A DNA stretch of 64,000 nt from Hawksworthiomyces lignivorus (GCA_002917075.1 NTMA01000133.1:1-64000), one strand, 5' to 3'; positions 24,454-37,247 are shown, counted from the stretch's first letter. Notes: generated by a model from the sequence alone, not told the origin. Made by a program: numbers and translations.

Positions 24454-26250
24454 ATGTCGCAAAATCGGCCCTCAGCCTTCAGCAACCTGCGAATGGGGGG
24501 TAAGTTGATCACATACAAGAGAAGACAATAAGCACACGAATGAGCTGAAGCATTATGGCCCTTGATTTTCTCGTGCTCTCTGGCTCGCTTGTGCTGTGCT
24601 GCTTTGCGGGATTCGCTGATTGCTGACCCCATTGTTCTATTTGCAGAGGTAGTTCGCGAAAAAGTCCAAGATGGTGTGACCGGCGAGACCAGAGATTTGC
24701 AGTATACGCAGTGCAAAATTGTCGGCAACGGTTCGTTCGGCGTGGTCTTCCAGACCAAGCTGTCGCCGTCGAACGAGGACGCGGCCATCAAGCGTGTACT
24801 GCAGGACAAGCGCTTTAAGGTAAGCTCTTCAATTTCTCTAATTTTGGCCTTTTTTTTTTTCCAAAATTTTTATTTTATTTGAAAGGGTCACGTCCCCTTG
24901 TTAAATTCATTGCTTTTTGGGCTCTTAACTAACCCGTGCTCGTAATCTACAGAACCGCGAGCTCCAAATTATGAGAATCGTTCGTCACCCGAACATCGTA
25001 CAGCTGAAGGCCTTCTACTACTCTAACGGAGAGCGTGTAAGTTTTTAGGTGACCTGTTTTTTTTTGGTAGCATTGGATTTTCCCACTCGTGCCGCCTTTC
25101 CGCAGGAACCCCACTTCCCGAGACCAGCTCGTGTACCTACCTCTGCTGACCACATCTTTCCGTTCCCTGCCTCTACAGAAGGATGAAGTGTACCTGAACC
25201 TCGTCCAAGAATATGTTCCTGAGACGGTCTACCGAGCATCCCGGTTCTTCAACAAGATGAAGACCACCATGCCCACTCTCGAAGTAAAGCTGTATATTTA
25301 TCAGCTGTTCCGTGCCCTTGCCTACATCCACTCACAGGGCATTTGCCACCGTGACATCAAGCCTCAGAATCTCCTTCTTGACCCGGCTACAGGCATTCTC
25401 AAGCTCTGCGATTTTGGCAGCGCCAAGATTCTGGTCGAGAACGAGCCAAATGTCTCGTACATTTGCTCGCGGTACTACCGTGCGCCAGAACTGATTTTTG
25501 GCGCAACAAACTATACTACCAAGATTGGTGCGTAAAATGCGTAGTTTTCTGTCTTCCATTTGGTTGACGTGGCATAGTTCTTTTTATTTTGCTTATGCTA
25601 ACGTTATTTCCCACTTGAACAGATGTCTGGTCGACCGGATGTGTGATGGCTGAGCTTATGCTGGGCCAGCCGCTCTTCCCCGGTGAGTCGGGCATCGACC
25701 AGCTGGTGGAGATTATCAAAATCCTGGGCACGCCCACCCGCGAGCAGATCCGGACCATGAATCCAAACTATATGGAGCACAAGTTCCCTCAGATCAAGCC
25801 GCACCCCTTCAACAAGGTATTCCGCAAGGCCGACGCCAATGCCTTGGACCTGATCGAGCGCCTTCTCGAGTACACTCCCACGGAGCGCCTGGCAGCAGTC
25901 GACGCTATGGTGCACCCCTTCTTTGATGAGCTGCGCGACCCCAAGACGAAGCTTCCTGACTCCAGGCACCAGACTGGCGCCTTGCGGGACCTGCCGCCTC
26001 TGTTCAACTTCTCTCGCCACGGTAAGCATTAAAAATAACATGAGAAGAAATCTTTTCCACTTCCTTATTATACATAGTACAGCTGTTAACGTTTTCGCCG
26101 CTGCGCGGGTTTCCAGAGCTGTCCATTGCTCCGAATCTAAACCACAAGTTGGTTCCCCCTCACATCGTTCCTGTCCTGCAGGCACAAGGGCTGGACATCG
26201 ACCACTTTACACCTCTGACGAAACAAGAGATGATGGCTAAGCTCGACTGA
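24454..26250 (+). CDS. GSK3: Glycogen synthase kinase 3 (GSK3/shaggy-type Ser/Thr kinase)
   Basis: Six exons: 24454-24499, 24647-24819, 24953-25036, 25179-25527, 25623-26021 and 26117-26250. They give 394 aa with every junction in phase. The kinase shows the glycine loop GNGSFG (residues 42-47), ATP lysine K64 in AAIKRV, catalytic HRDIKPQN (158-165), DFG (179-181) and the activation-loop tyrosine Y195 in [13 protein letters not shown], which is phosphorylated in animal GSK3. The C-terminal lobe ends with the [21 protein letters not shown] segment typical of fungal GSK3. It is the orthologue of yeast Rim11/Mck1-type kinases and of plant-pathogen Gsk3/Fgk3 kinases, which affect conidiation, stress response and virulence. 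Length and intron-exon pattern match filamentous-fungal orthologues. The first coding exon is only 46 nt. Regulation by a long leader is suggested by the upstream region. Confidence 0.97.
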
Positions 26251-28940
26251 GTCGGCAGCTGTTGTCTTGTGTTTTCGCCCTTTTAGAAACAAAAAGCAAA
26301 AAAGTAGATACCAAAACTAGCCGCAGCAGCAGCAACAGCAGCAGCAGAGCCGTCTCCTTCTATTTACTCGAACTTCCCTGGAGAAGCAAAAGCCATCTTT
26401 CTCCCTACCTTGGGTTTACGACCAGCTGAGCCAACCCCCCCAGCCATTTCTTTTCTTTTTTTGCTGGCTCTGCATGTGCCAGCCGAGGGAGAAGGGGGAT
26501 GATGTTGACCGACCAAAAAAATCACACCAAATCTACAAAAAGGACCTGCGTCGGGATGAGGTTGCTTTCGGAGCGAATCCATACACTTGTACGACAAATG
26601 GAGCAGCGAAGGAGCAGAGGGGAGCGAAGGAACACGAAGACGAAAGGAATGCAAAAGCGTTCGACGAGCCGCTGGTCTGTTGGATACGGCAGACTTTCGG
26701 CTTCGGAGGGATTTCTTCGGCATCTCTGGTTCTGACAAGCCGTGTATGGGGCCGTCTTTGAAAAATAGGAGAGCTCAGCCTGAGAGAATGACATCATGGG
26801 TGGGAAGGACATGTGGTGGTTTGGCCTCAATTTCTACTATCTTTGGAAGTCGTGCTTCTGTCGAAATGTTAAAACTTTCGGCAAAATATTAGGAGCTGCT
26901 GCGCTTGAGAGAGCGAACATTGGGGAAATTGTTGTCATTTTTTTTCTTCTTCTTCTTCGTGGCTTTTTCTTATCTTCTTGGGCGCAGAAGTGCGTTTTTT
27001 GTGTGTTTTGTTGTGTTTATTTTCCCTCTAGATCTCATTTCTGCATCATGACGTGCGATGGCCTTTAGTTTGTTTTACTCCTCGTATACATTATGTATGG
27101 GTATATCTTTCTTTGGTACACGTTCTCCTTTGCCTCTCTGTTCCTTTTTTTTTTTTTTTTTTTTGCCAGTTTCTGCCGTCTCCCACGCCTGCTCGGCGTT
27201 GTTTTCTGCAGTCTCTTCGTCCTGTGCCGTCTCCTGCTTCCTCTTGCCCAGGTCCCTTGGATCGGGGCGGCTGAAGCGGGACGATCTGGATGAGCAAGGC
27301 CCTTCTACGAGGACCCTCAACCCCTTTTCTCTTTCTATTTTCTTTTGTGTATGTATGCATGTTACATGTTTTTCCAGGGATGTGGTACCACGTGCAGCCA
27401 GGGGTGCTCATGGAGGCATTTTTGTTATTGTGCATATTTATTTGGCGACTAAGAAAGGCGCGATGAGAGGAAGCGAAATGTGGTGGTGTGACTATAAGGT
27501 GTCCCAGCGAGGAAAAGGAAAGGCAAGCGAGAAAACCAAAAATGCGATACGAGAGAAAACACGTGCAATTGTTCGGTGGTGCAAGCAATAAAAAGGGAGG
27601 AAAGATTTAACCTACCGATCGATGATGGCGGCAAAGGCGCACAAGGTTTATTTCTGATGTGTGCAGTTCTGGGAGCCCTTCTATATTATATATTATGACT
27701 GAAAGAATGTGTTTTGTGATACGACTTGGAAACAAAGAAAAGAAAGATTGGGTTCATAAAGACAAACAGTTGTTCTGTGCCGCCATCTTGTTTTATTTTG
27801 TCTCATGCATCTTCCCCCCGTCACAGCATTCGCAGGACATGCTCATAATCTCATATAGTTTGTTTTGGGGGCACGGCGTTGTTGAATTCGGCCATGCAGG
27901 AATTGAATGGGAGTGCCGCGTGACAATGCAGCTCAGCGGGGCAGCTGAAAAAAGATCAAGTACATTGGCAGAAGAGACATGTTTTGTGGTATCTCACGAG
28001 ACGTGACAGAAACGTGACAGAAATTACACATGGCAAAGAGTGAAAATGCTCTATTTATGCTTGGGTGCCGGCGCGTGGATGGATAAGCACACAGGCTCGG
28101 TGCGGATCGGTGCGGAGGAGACTATGGTGGTAAGCCTTAACGATACCACGAAGTATTCAGACGCTGCTGCGATGGGGATTTGCAATTTGCACCTTCATAA
28201 GCTGCTGTGGGCGCTCGGTGAGAGCCCGCGGGATGAAAGCAGTGGCCAGTGGAAAGGCCTCAAACGGTCGCTCGTTCGCGTCTAGCAGACTTGAGAGGGA
28301 GCTATGACCAGCAGACAGGCAGTGGTGTCGACAGCGGCAAATAGCGTCGATCGACGTAACAAAGTTGCGGCCTGACAGACGAGGCAGAAATGCTTCGCTA
28401 GCTTCATGCAGAGGCTGAAAAGCTTCCTAGCGCACGGTTCTTAGTTGCAGGGGAGAGGAGAGCCCATTCGTGTTCCCGTTCCCTGCCACAGAAAGACGCG
28501 GCTTCATACTTTTCGCATCTTGGAATCTTTTTTTTTTTTCCAGTGCTATCCCCTGTTCGCGTTTCTTGCAGACTGAGTGCAAGCAGCTGCTGAAACAACC
28601 TCTTCGCTCCTTTGTTGTATTGCTTCATTTCCTCTCTTTCTCTGTGCGAGTTTCATTTCTCCTTTCGTCCTTGCTGTTTCATTTTTCTTCAAATTTTCAG
28701 ACTATTTTGGATTTAATTTCCTCTGGTTTCTCGAGCACGCACGCGAAAAGAGGGACGCAGAGAGACGCAGAGAGACGCAAATCAAGTCGATCCAAGAGCT
28801 GAGCGCGGAGGTGAAAGGGAATTGAAGCTGAATGACACGGGGATCCTAGCATTGCAAAGCTGGCGAACTGACGGGCCGAAGAAAGAAAGACGCAATAGAC
28901 GAGAGGACAGATAGAGACCACACCGCATCGATTCGACGAC
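26251..28940. other. GSK3 3' region and CBP80 promoter/leader
   Basis: About 2.7 kb between two + strand genes. It starts with the GSK3 3'UTR, containing a CAG/CAA triplet run (26323-26347). Open stretches such as 27058-27591 are low-complexity and lack domain character. A five-codon uORF (MTRGS, 28832-28849) lies 91 nt before the CBP80 start. The 425 bases before it have no ATG. Short direct repeats of GACGCAGAGA lie at about 28752-28781. Confidence 0.55.
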
Positions 28941-31900
28941 ATGGCGGACTACGATCGGAGAGGCGGCTACAACAACAACCGCAAGCGCCGGTTTAGAGGT
29001 ATGTGGAAGATGTGGTGATGGGCGCGATGGGCGGCTCCCTCGACCCAGATCCCAGACACGCTAACCTTTTCTTCGCGCAACAGACGACGACAATGACCAC
29101 CGGGCCCAGCGCCGGCGCCAAGACGTGCCCGTCCCGCTGCGCATCCGCCGCCAGCTGCTGTCCATCGCCGAGTCGCCGCTGCGCCGCTGGCACGAAGACG
29201 TGGTGGGCCTGGCCCGCCTGGTGGCTGACAACGACGACAACGCCCACGTGCGCGAAGGCTTCGTGACGCTGGCGTGCCAGCTGGCGCGCGAGCAGCCGCT
29301 CAAGACGCCGTTTGTGGCCGCGGTGCTGCTGGTGCTCAACACGCTGAAGCCGGAGATCGTGCTGGAGGTGCTGCGCGCCGTGGCCCAGGCCGCCGAGGCC
29401 GCCATCGCCGCGGGCCGCTGGCGCGAGGTCAAGCTGCACCTGCGCCTGGTGGCCTGCCTGCAGACGTGCCTGGACGGCGACGGCGTGTTCCCGCTGCTGG
29501 ACACTCTGTTTGAGCGCGCCGTCGACCTGCAGACGGCTAGCTCCGACGACGTCGTGGGCACCGAGCTGGTCAAGATCATCCTGCTGACCATCCCCTACGT
29601 CATGGCGGCCGCGCCGGGGCCGCGGTGGCAGCAGCGCGCCGCCGACCTCATGGAGAAGACGGATGTCATCGCGTCGGAGCCACACGCCCTGCAGAAGCTC
29701 ATGGACCCGTACCACCACGGGCTGGCGGGGGCGGAGGGGGGGAGCGGGAGCGACGACGATTACGACCCAGACGCCGACGGCGGCAGCGGCGGCGGCAACG
29801 ACGACGCGCCCGCGCCCGCCGAGAGCCTGATCGCCCTGCTGCAGAAGCAGCTGCAGGCCGAGGCGGCCAACGCGTGGCCGCTGGCCTGCCTGCCGCGGCC
29901 GTGGAAGCTGCCGCCGCCGCCAGCCGGCGAGGACGCCGCCGCCGCCGCCGCCGCCGCCGAGCTGCAGGAGAAGCTGGACGACCAGCCCACCAAGCACGCG
30001 CTGCCGGCCATCGCCGTGCCGGCAGCCGTGGCCGCGGGCCCCCGGCCGCTGTTCCCCGAGGTGTACATGTCCGTGTACGGGGCGTGGGTGGACGAGGCGA
30101 CGACGGCGCCGGCGGGCCGGGCGGCGCAGGCGTTTCTGCCGCACTCGGTGCCGCCGCTGACCAGCGTGGCGTCGACGCTGGTGCGCGACGCGCTGCTGGA
30201 CACGATCAACGGGCTCGACGTCAACCGCAACGTGACGGCGCGGTTCCTCATCGACCTCGACTGCTACTTTGCCGACGACACGTTTGTCAAGCGCGCCACG
30301 CCCTTTGACCGCCTGCGCGACGTCGTCGAGCGCGAGCCGGGCCGGTCCACGTGGAAGCCCGAGGACGTGGCCGTCGACACCGTCTTTGCGCAGCTGTTCC
30401 AGCTGCCCCAGGCCGAGCACAAGCTGGTCTACTACCACGCCGTGCTGGCCGAGACGTGCAAGATCGCGCCGGCCGCCGTCGCGCCGTCGCTGGGCCGCGC
30501 CATCCGCTTCCTCTACCGCCACAGCCCGCGCATGGACCTCGAGCTGGTCGGCCGCTTCGTCGACTGGTTCGCCCACCACCTCAGCAACTTTGGCTTCTCC
30601 TGGAAGTGGGCCGAGTGGGTCGACGACGTCGCCCGCCCGGACCTGCACCCGCACAAGGCCTTCATCCTGGGCGCCATCGACAAGGAGATCCGCCTGAGCT
30701 TCGCCCAGCGCATCAAGAACACCCTGCCCGCGCCCTACCAGGCGCTGATCCGCCCGGAGACGGAGCTGGACGTGCCGGCGTTCAAGTTTCAGCAACAAAA
30801 GAAGAAGCCGAACGCAGGAGGCGAGGGCGAGGGCGAGGGCGACGCCGACGCCGACGCTGACGGCGACAGCGACGCGGTCCCCTTTGCCGCCGAGGGCCGC
30901 GAGCTGGCCGCCCTGCTGAAGCGCAAGGCGCCCGACGACGAGATCCAGGCCGTCGTCGAGCGCATCCACAGCGCGGCGCTGGACCGCGGCGGCGTCGACC
31001 CGCTGGTGGCCTCGACCGACGTGTTCACCACGGCCGTGCTGTGGGTCGGTGCCAAGTCGCTGTCCCACGTGCTGGCCTGCATCGAGCGCACAAAGGACCG
31101 CTTCCTCGATGCCGGCGCCGCCTCCGAGGCCGCCCGCGGCCAGATCCTCGCCGCCGTCATGGCCTTCTGGGCCGCCCACCCGGGCGTCGCCGTGTCGCTG
31201 GCCGAGAAGCTGCTCAACTACGCCATCCTGTCGCCCGCCGCCGTCGTGCACTGGGCGCTGGTGGCGCCGCGCCAGCAGCCGAACCAAAAGCCCGACTGGC
31301 GCGCCGGCCGCGGCCGCCACCCGCTGGCCGCCGCCCACGTCGCCGAGCTCGTCTTCCACACCGTCGACAAGGTCACGCGCCGCGTGCACCAGCTGGTGGG
31401 CGCGTCGCAGGCCGCGACGGCCGCCATCGCTAGCGCCCGCAAGGCCGTCGACGTCGCTCAGGAGCGCCAGAAGAACCCCCCGCCGCCCCCGCTGCCGCCG
31501 TCGCTGCCCAGCAAGACCGCCGCCGCCGGTGGCGACGACTTGGACGTTGCCATGGAGGACGGCGGTGCCGGCGGCGGCGGCGCCGCTAGCGCAGCTGCAG
31601 CAGTCGCCGACGCGGTCGCCGCAGCGGCGGCCGACGCTGCCGCCGCCGTCGAGGCCGCCGAAGCCGCCGTGGTCCAGGCGGAGGCCGACGCCGCCGCCGC
31701 GCGCCAGGCCGAAGCCGTCGAGGTCCGCGCCATGCGCGACCTGTTCCGCGCCCTGGACGCGGCACTGGCGCCGTGGCTGCAGCAGGACGAGGAAGCAGGG
31801 AACAACAGCGGCGACGACGCCGACGACAACGACCCGGCCCTGATCCGTGCCTGGGCCGTGCGCTGGCAGCGCGTCGTGCAGCGGCGCGAGGCCGTCGAGG

Positions 31901-32013
31901 AGGCGTACCTGGCCGAGGTGGCGCGGGGGCGGGCTGCGGCAGAAGAAAACAACGCCGCGGAGGGGGCTGATGCCGGACATGAGAACAACGGCGTGGCGAA
32001 CGGGTCGTCATAG
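28941..32013 (+). CDS. CBC1: Nuclear cap-binding protein subunit CBP80
   Basis: Two exons, 28941-28998 and 29084-32013, encode 995 aa. The intron has donor GTATGT and acceptor CAACAG. The N-terminus MADYDRRGGYNNNRKRRFR is a basic nuclear signal, as in other fungal CBP80 proteins. The MIF4G-like fold follows from about residue 36 (RIRRQLLSIAESPLRRWHEDV). The middle MIF4G-like 2 region contains FLIDLDCYFADDTFVKRATPFDRL, and a third helical domain follows. CBP80 binds CBP20 to form the complex on the m7G cap in the nucleus, promoting splicing, export and first-round translation. Fungal lineage inserts are prominent: a Gly/Asp stretch near residues 230-260, an Ala/Asp stretch near 610, and an Ala-rich coiled segment near 860-920. 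Only the first 19 codons are separated by an intron. Codons are extremely GC-rich at third positions. Confidence 0.93.
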
Positions 32014-32375
32014 AGGAGAGGAGAGGAGGAGGAGGCTTGCTCAAAGCAAAAATGTTAGAAGAGCAGGACGGGAGCGAAATACGCAGCTGGCCATTGTAGT
32101 ATATAGTGTATTGTCGGTCATTCTAGTATTTCTTTTTGTCTTTTTTTTTTTTCCAACGGGTTGGGGGGCATTCCAACAAAAAAGGGTCACAGCAGAAAAG
32201 CAGGAGCAGAGAGCGGAGCGAGGGAAAGGTAAAAATATTCAGAAGCCAAAATAATAAAAAAAATCTGTCGCTTTCCAAATTTCTATACAAGTACAGGGCG
32301 GCTATCTAGAATGTTTCGTCTTTGAATGGCTCATCCGTCTACCTACAATCCATTTCCTCTCCCCTCCGCTCTTCG
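32014..32375. other. Convergent 3' region CBP80 / DSL1
   Basis: About 360 bp of shared 3' flank with AATAAA-like sequence near 32250. No gene was seen. Confidence 0.6.
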
Positions 32376-35300
32376 CTACGCCTCAACCGGGTGCGGATGG
32401 GCGGCGATCTCCCGGGACACTTCGCGCGACCGCGCGTTGTCCTCGAAGCTGAGGCGGATCAGGTCGACGACCTCGTCCGCCGAGAAATACAGGCTCAGCT
32501 CGCTCTCCATCCACAGGTAGCGCACCTCGCGCAGGTTCGACTGCAGCACCTCAGACAGGTACTGAAGCCGCAGCCACGACGGCGCGTACTGTGCCGTCAT
32601 CGGCAGTGCTGCTCCCGTGGTGCTTGCCGCTGGCTTGCCGCCGCCTCCTCCGTCAGAGCTGCCATCCGTACCGTCCGTGCCCCCCGGCAGGAACAAGTCG
32701 TCAAGTTCGGTCACCTTGGCGATCAGGTTGGCTAGACTAAAGGCCTCGTCCTGGCTGATGGAGGGCATTTCCAGCACGTCGGCAATCAGCTTGGTAGCTA
32801 CGGCGTCCGCCAGCGCGCCCACTGCCTGGTACCAAGCCGAGGGCGCCAGCACATCTGACCACACTGCCGCCATCGACCGCACCCGCATCACGGCCGCGTC
32901 CACGTAGTCGTCAGCATCCTGGTCATCGTCGCCGCCGCCGTCAAAAGAAGTGCGCTGCTGCTGTTGTGCGGTCAGGACGTTCTGGTCCCCGCCCAGCAGA
33001 TCTCGCAGCACCGTCTTCTGCACGACCATCTCGCGCAAGTATGCGCGGTTTGCAAACGCCTGAAGCTTAGTGATCTCGGCGTCGAGGCGCAGCAGGCTCT
33101 TGGCGGTAGCGCCGACGTCGTCCCGCGCTGTCCACGCTGCCGCCAGCGTTGCCAGCTGCTCTGCTAGGTACATAGCGTCATTGTATAGGAACATACTACC
33201 GCCGACGTCGAGAGAATAGTAGTAAGGCGACACAGCGCGGAACATGGCTAGGGCTAGCGATGGCAAGCCAAACAGACCAGCCGCGGCAGCGGCCACAGGG
33301 CTGCTCTCGTACCTATTCCAGCGAGTTAGAAACAAAATCTATACAAAATAAAAAGCAATCGTTGCTGGGTTGCTCACCCTGAAGATGTCAGAGCAGCGCC
33401 ATCCTCCAGGAGAGATGAGATCAAGGCCAGCACCGGCTCGGGCATGGACGAGATGTAGTATTTCTCTCGCAAGGTCATTTCGCGCGTCGGGGTCTCTGTT
33501 CTCGCTGTCGCAGCTGGCGCTGCTGTCGTTGAGGAGTCTTTCTTTGACGTCGCTGTAGATTTGGTGGCGGCAGTAGTTGGCTGCTTCTCCTCTGTGTCTT
33601 CGTCTTCGTCCTTGGTGTCTTCGTCGCCCCATCCCCAGGCGTCTGCTGCGTCATCCTCCTTGTCTGGCGGTGCGCTGGTTTCTGGCTCTGATTCTGTCTG
33701 GGGCTTTTCTTCCTCTGCCTCGTCCATTGGTGCATCGGCTGCCTCCTCTGGTGCCTCGTCATCGTCACCCCATGCTGCCCACGCATCAGCTCCGTCGTCT
33801 TCTGTCGTGTTTTCCTGTTGTGATGTTTTGGTTTCTGGTTTGCTGGTTGTCGTAGATGTCTTTGTCGGCGCCTCCTTTGTCTCTTCTCCCTCATCAGACC
33901 ATGCCGTGTCCCAGTCGGCTGCCTGCTCTGTTGCCGCAGCCGGACCGCCGGCCGTGAGCTCTTTTACTTCGGATCTCGAGACCATCTGCTTCTCTACCTT
34001 CTCGACCTGCTGGGGGGTGCCGAGACCCTGTGAGATCTTTGTCCGGACGGTGTCCAAGGCAACTTCTCTGCGCCTTGACAGCCACACCCGCGGTGCATTT
34101 TCAATCCACTCTTGGAGTCTCCCAAAACCTGAGTATTTCAGATCGCTCAAGCGGGAACAGAACTTCTGAGCCGCCAAAATAACATGTTCAAAGGAGCCCA
34201 TCTCTTCGAGCGAAGTCGGTATGGCCAGAACCAGCCAGACATCAACGATGCGTGACACGAGTTCAGGCATCATGACCGAAGAAATCGACTGCACGAGATC
34301 AGGCGGCAGCTTGGCGGCAAGGAAAGCAAATAGTTGTTCCAAGTCTGCAAATAGAGGTCCAACACCGTCTGCTGCGCTTCCTCTGACTCCAAGAACTGAC
34401 TAGAGAACAACACTCATTAGCGACTGTCTTACATCGTATACGCTCCGAGAATAGCACACTTACGTCATCAACGTAGATTCCTGGCCGAGAGGGTCTTGAG
34501 AGGTCGGTGCGAGGGAAAACGATGGCCTTGTCCAGAGCGTGCCAGAGCTCAGCCATGCGGTTGTCGACTTCCTTGTATGCTTTTAAGCCGATGACGGCAT
34601 CTTGGAGATCCATAGGCTCATCTAGGCACGTTTATCCGTCAGTCACCTGTCACCTGCATTTCATGGGGGGGGGGGTGTCTCCAGCCATAGCAGCTTACCA
34701 TTGCGCGACTCGACTACTGCCAGCGTGCTCTTCTCAGCATCCACATGTACAAGTGCTCCCCATACGCGGTCGAACACCTCGTGGACATCTGATTTGAGCT
34801 CGAACGCGCGGATGTCTAGCAGTCGTATGGCGCGGCACGATTTGCTGACCGGCATAGCATCCAACGCGGTCCATGACTCTGGAGGCACAAAAGAATCTCA
34901 GTTAGCAACATGCGTCTTGTCTCCGTGTTTGCGCTTCTCTTTTTGCTTCAAGGATCTTTGTCTGTGGGGAGGCCGTACTCTCCAGCAGGCGCAAGGCGTC
35001 CAAGATGCGGCGCTCCCCAGCGGCCTGCTCGACCTGGTCCAGCAGCCGGTTGACGCTGCGGATGGCCTCCAGCAGGTAGCGCACCTGCAGGTTGTAGTTG
35101 AGCTCGCCGGTGAGGAAGCGCGCCTTGGCCTCGGTCTCGGCCTCGTCAGCACTGGGCCCGCTGCCAGCGGTGGCAGGCGCGTCAGCGCGAATCAGGATGT
35201 CGGTCGCGAGGGTCTTGCGGCGCGCAATGTCGGCCTGCAGCGCCTTGGCGTTGGCGATCCAGGAGCGGACGTCATCGGCAGTCTCTTCGACAATGGTATG

Positions 35301-35584
35301 GATCTCGTTCTGGACGCCCATCGTCAGCTGGTCTGCCCCGAAGCTTAGGACAGGTGCTTGCTTCCGTCACCTTCACGTATGAGGGGGATGCTGGCGCAGC
35401 CGCCAGGGATAAAACGTACCTCGAGCTCGGCCTTGGCCTCTGCAAGCATCTGAATCGCAGCAGGGAGCTTCTCTGGGCTCAGGGCTGTCCTCGAGACGTC
35501 ATCTTCTGGAAAGAGCCCGTCGATGGAGAAGTCGACTAGAGCCTGGCCGATGACGTCTGGCGGCGACGGCGCTGCGGTGGCCAT
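32376..35584 (-). CDS. Dsl1/ZW10-type ER tethering complex subunit
   Basis: Six exons on the minus strand: 35584-35420, 35327-34979, 34878-34699, 34621-34464, 34399-33378 and 33312-32376. They give 936 aa with consistent phases. The N-terminal half is helical, typical of Dsl1/ZW10 (VRSWIANAKALQADIARRK, LNYNLQVRYLLEAIRSVNRLLDQ). The centre has SGFGRLQEWIENAPRVWLSRRRE, then an acidic, disordered loop (about residues 435-560) with Trp pairs W447/W451, W491/W494 and W539/W541. The helical C-terminal domain follows. In yeast the equivalent acidic loop with Trp residues binds the delta- and alpha-COP subunits of COPI. The complex tethers Golgi-derived COPI vesicles at the ER. Fungal databases often label this family 'centromere/kinetochore protein ZW10'. 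The exon 4-5 junction has two adjacent acceptors; the frame-preserving one (34401-34400) is used here. Confidence 0.88.
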
Positions 35585-37247
35585 GGCCTCTGCAAATTAG
35601 GGCAGTAAAAAATAACAAGGAACAAGAAAAAGCAAAGCTCTCAATCAGCTAGTAGCAAATAGGAGCCACAATGAAGAGCGCATGGCGCAGTGTTGCAGCG
35701 TTTATTGTGTAGTGGGCGTGGAGAACGAAGTGAGATCAAAGGACAGATTTGCGGGAGAGTTCTCCGCTAATTAATTCTTGAAGCTGAAGCTTGTGACGAC
35801 AGTTGCAGAGTAGTTCCTGCCGTGGAGTAATACAAAATAAAATAGTGGAGACTTCAGCATGTGGCAGGCGCCATGGACAGAAAAAGCTATGCCAGGAAAG
35901 AGCCACAAGCGGCACCTTCTGCGCAACACGCACGAAAGGGGAAGGTGTGGGCGCTGCTTGGGGGAGCGAGGGCAGGAAGGAAGGCGGTGGGCTCAGCGGC
36001 GCCCAAAGGAAGGCACGACGAATGAGACTGGACACACGGCGGGGTAATTGCCCGATATTTTTCAAGTCTTTTCGCTGTATACGGGCTTACAATTCTGCCC
36101 ATCGTACCCCGTATTGCACTTCAGTTCTGCTTATGGACATAAACGGTCGGCGCTAGCAAATTCCCCATTGAGTGAAAATGGTAATTGAGTGAAAAGCCGC
36201 CTTTAACACTCATCGTCAAAAGCAGAGAGACATATAAGATACAGAGTTGCTGCTGAGAGAGATGCAATAGCCCTTAGCACAGCAGACGAAACCTACGCGA
36301 CCATCCAAAAGGTACGAACCAGCCAGCGGGTTTTTTTTGTCTCTGGTTTACGGGAAGCTCCGTATCGTCTGCAAGGACCCGAGAGAGATTTAGTTGGCGA
36401 TTTCTGCACTTTGCAAAGGTAAATGGAAGATGATGTGAAGATGATGAGAGGGTCTAAATGAAGACCCACTCTACGACTCCAGAGAAGAGAATGAGAGGAG
36501 AAGAGAGGAGATCAATCCAGAACTGATGGATACGTACCGATTCCGTGGTATTCTGATCCTTCCAGACAAGTGGACAGCCGACTCTACTGAATCGTACCTC
36601 TTGGTCTGCCTGCTTGCTTGCCTGCCTCAGCGCTCATGTCAGACGAGAAAATTTTCCGAGACGTGAGCCCGCGACTTCTCACTGGCTGGCAAAAATCGAC
36701 CTAAGCCGAGTAATGAGGATCTGGAACTTGAGAGCCGATGCAAGACTAACTGCCAATAGACGTCTCGACTTTCTGCAGCTGTCTTGCATTCGTGGTCTCG
36801 TCTGCCGCGGCACCCAATCGGCTGTCTGTGGCTGCTGGCAAACCCGGCGCGTGCTAGAGCTAGTACGAGAACAAGGTGAGATCTGAGGTGACGAGTGAAC
36901 CTGCTTACTGCTATTTTTGCTCGGTGACCCTTATCAATCAGCACTTGGTGGCCCACTGGTAGCCTTGTCTCCAGCCAACAGGTGTGGTCAAATGGCTTGC
37001 ATGGAGGCTTGTATCTACGCCCCGGGCACAAGTGTTTCCCTGGCCGGAAGGGGGGAGGCAAACCATGGTACGCACGCGACAGAGCGTGGGGCCTAGTTTT
37101 TGTCAAAGCTATCATGGCAACTTTTCTCCTATGTTATATATATCATCCCCCCCAAGTCACTCTTGTCCGATATTGACCTGAATTACCAGTATTCCGGGCT
37201 ATCTCGGGAGACCCCCACTCCAAGGAATCCTCTGCTATTCATCCAAG
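35585..37247. other. Divergent promoter region DSL1 / M16C peptidase
   Basis: About 1.66 kb between divergent genes. No CDS or RNA gene was recognised. TATATAT near 37135 lies about 110 nt before the peptidase start. Confidence 0.6.

Noticed and set aside
27058..27591. 177-codon open stretch between GSK3 and CBP80
   Set aside because: A Phe/Ser-rich translation of T-rich DNA. It crosses a poly-T run and has no domain.
28993..31980. 995-codon open frame antisense to CBP80
   Set aside because: It mirrors a strongly GC3-biased gene, translates to Gly/Arg/His/Val-rich sequence without domains, and disappears where codon bias weakens.
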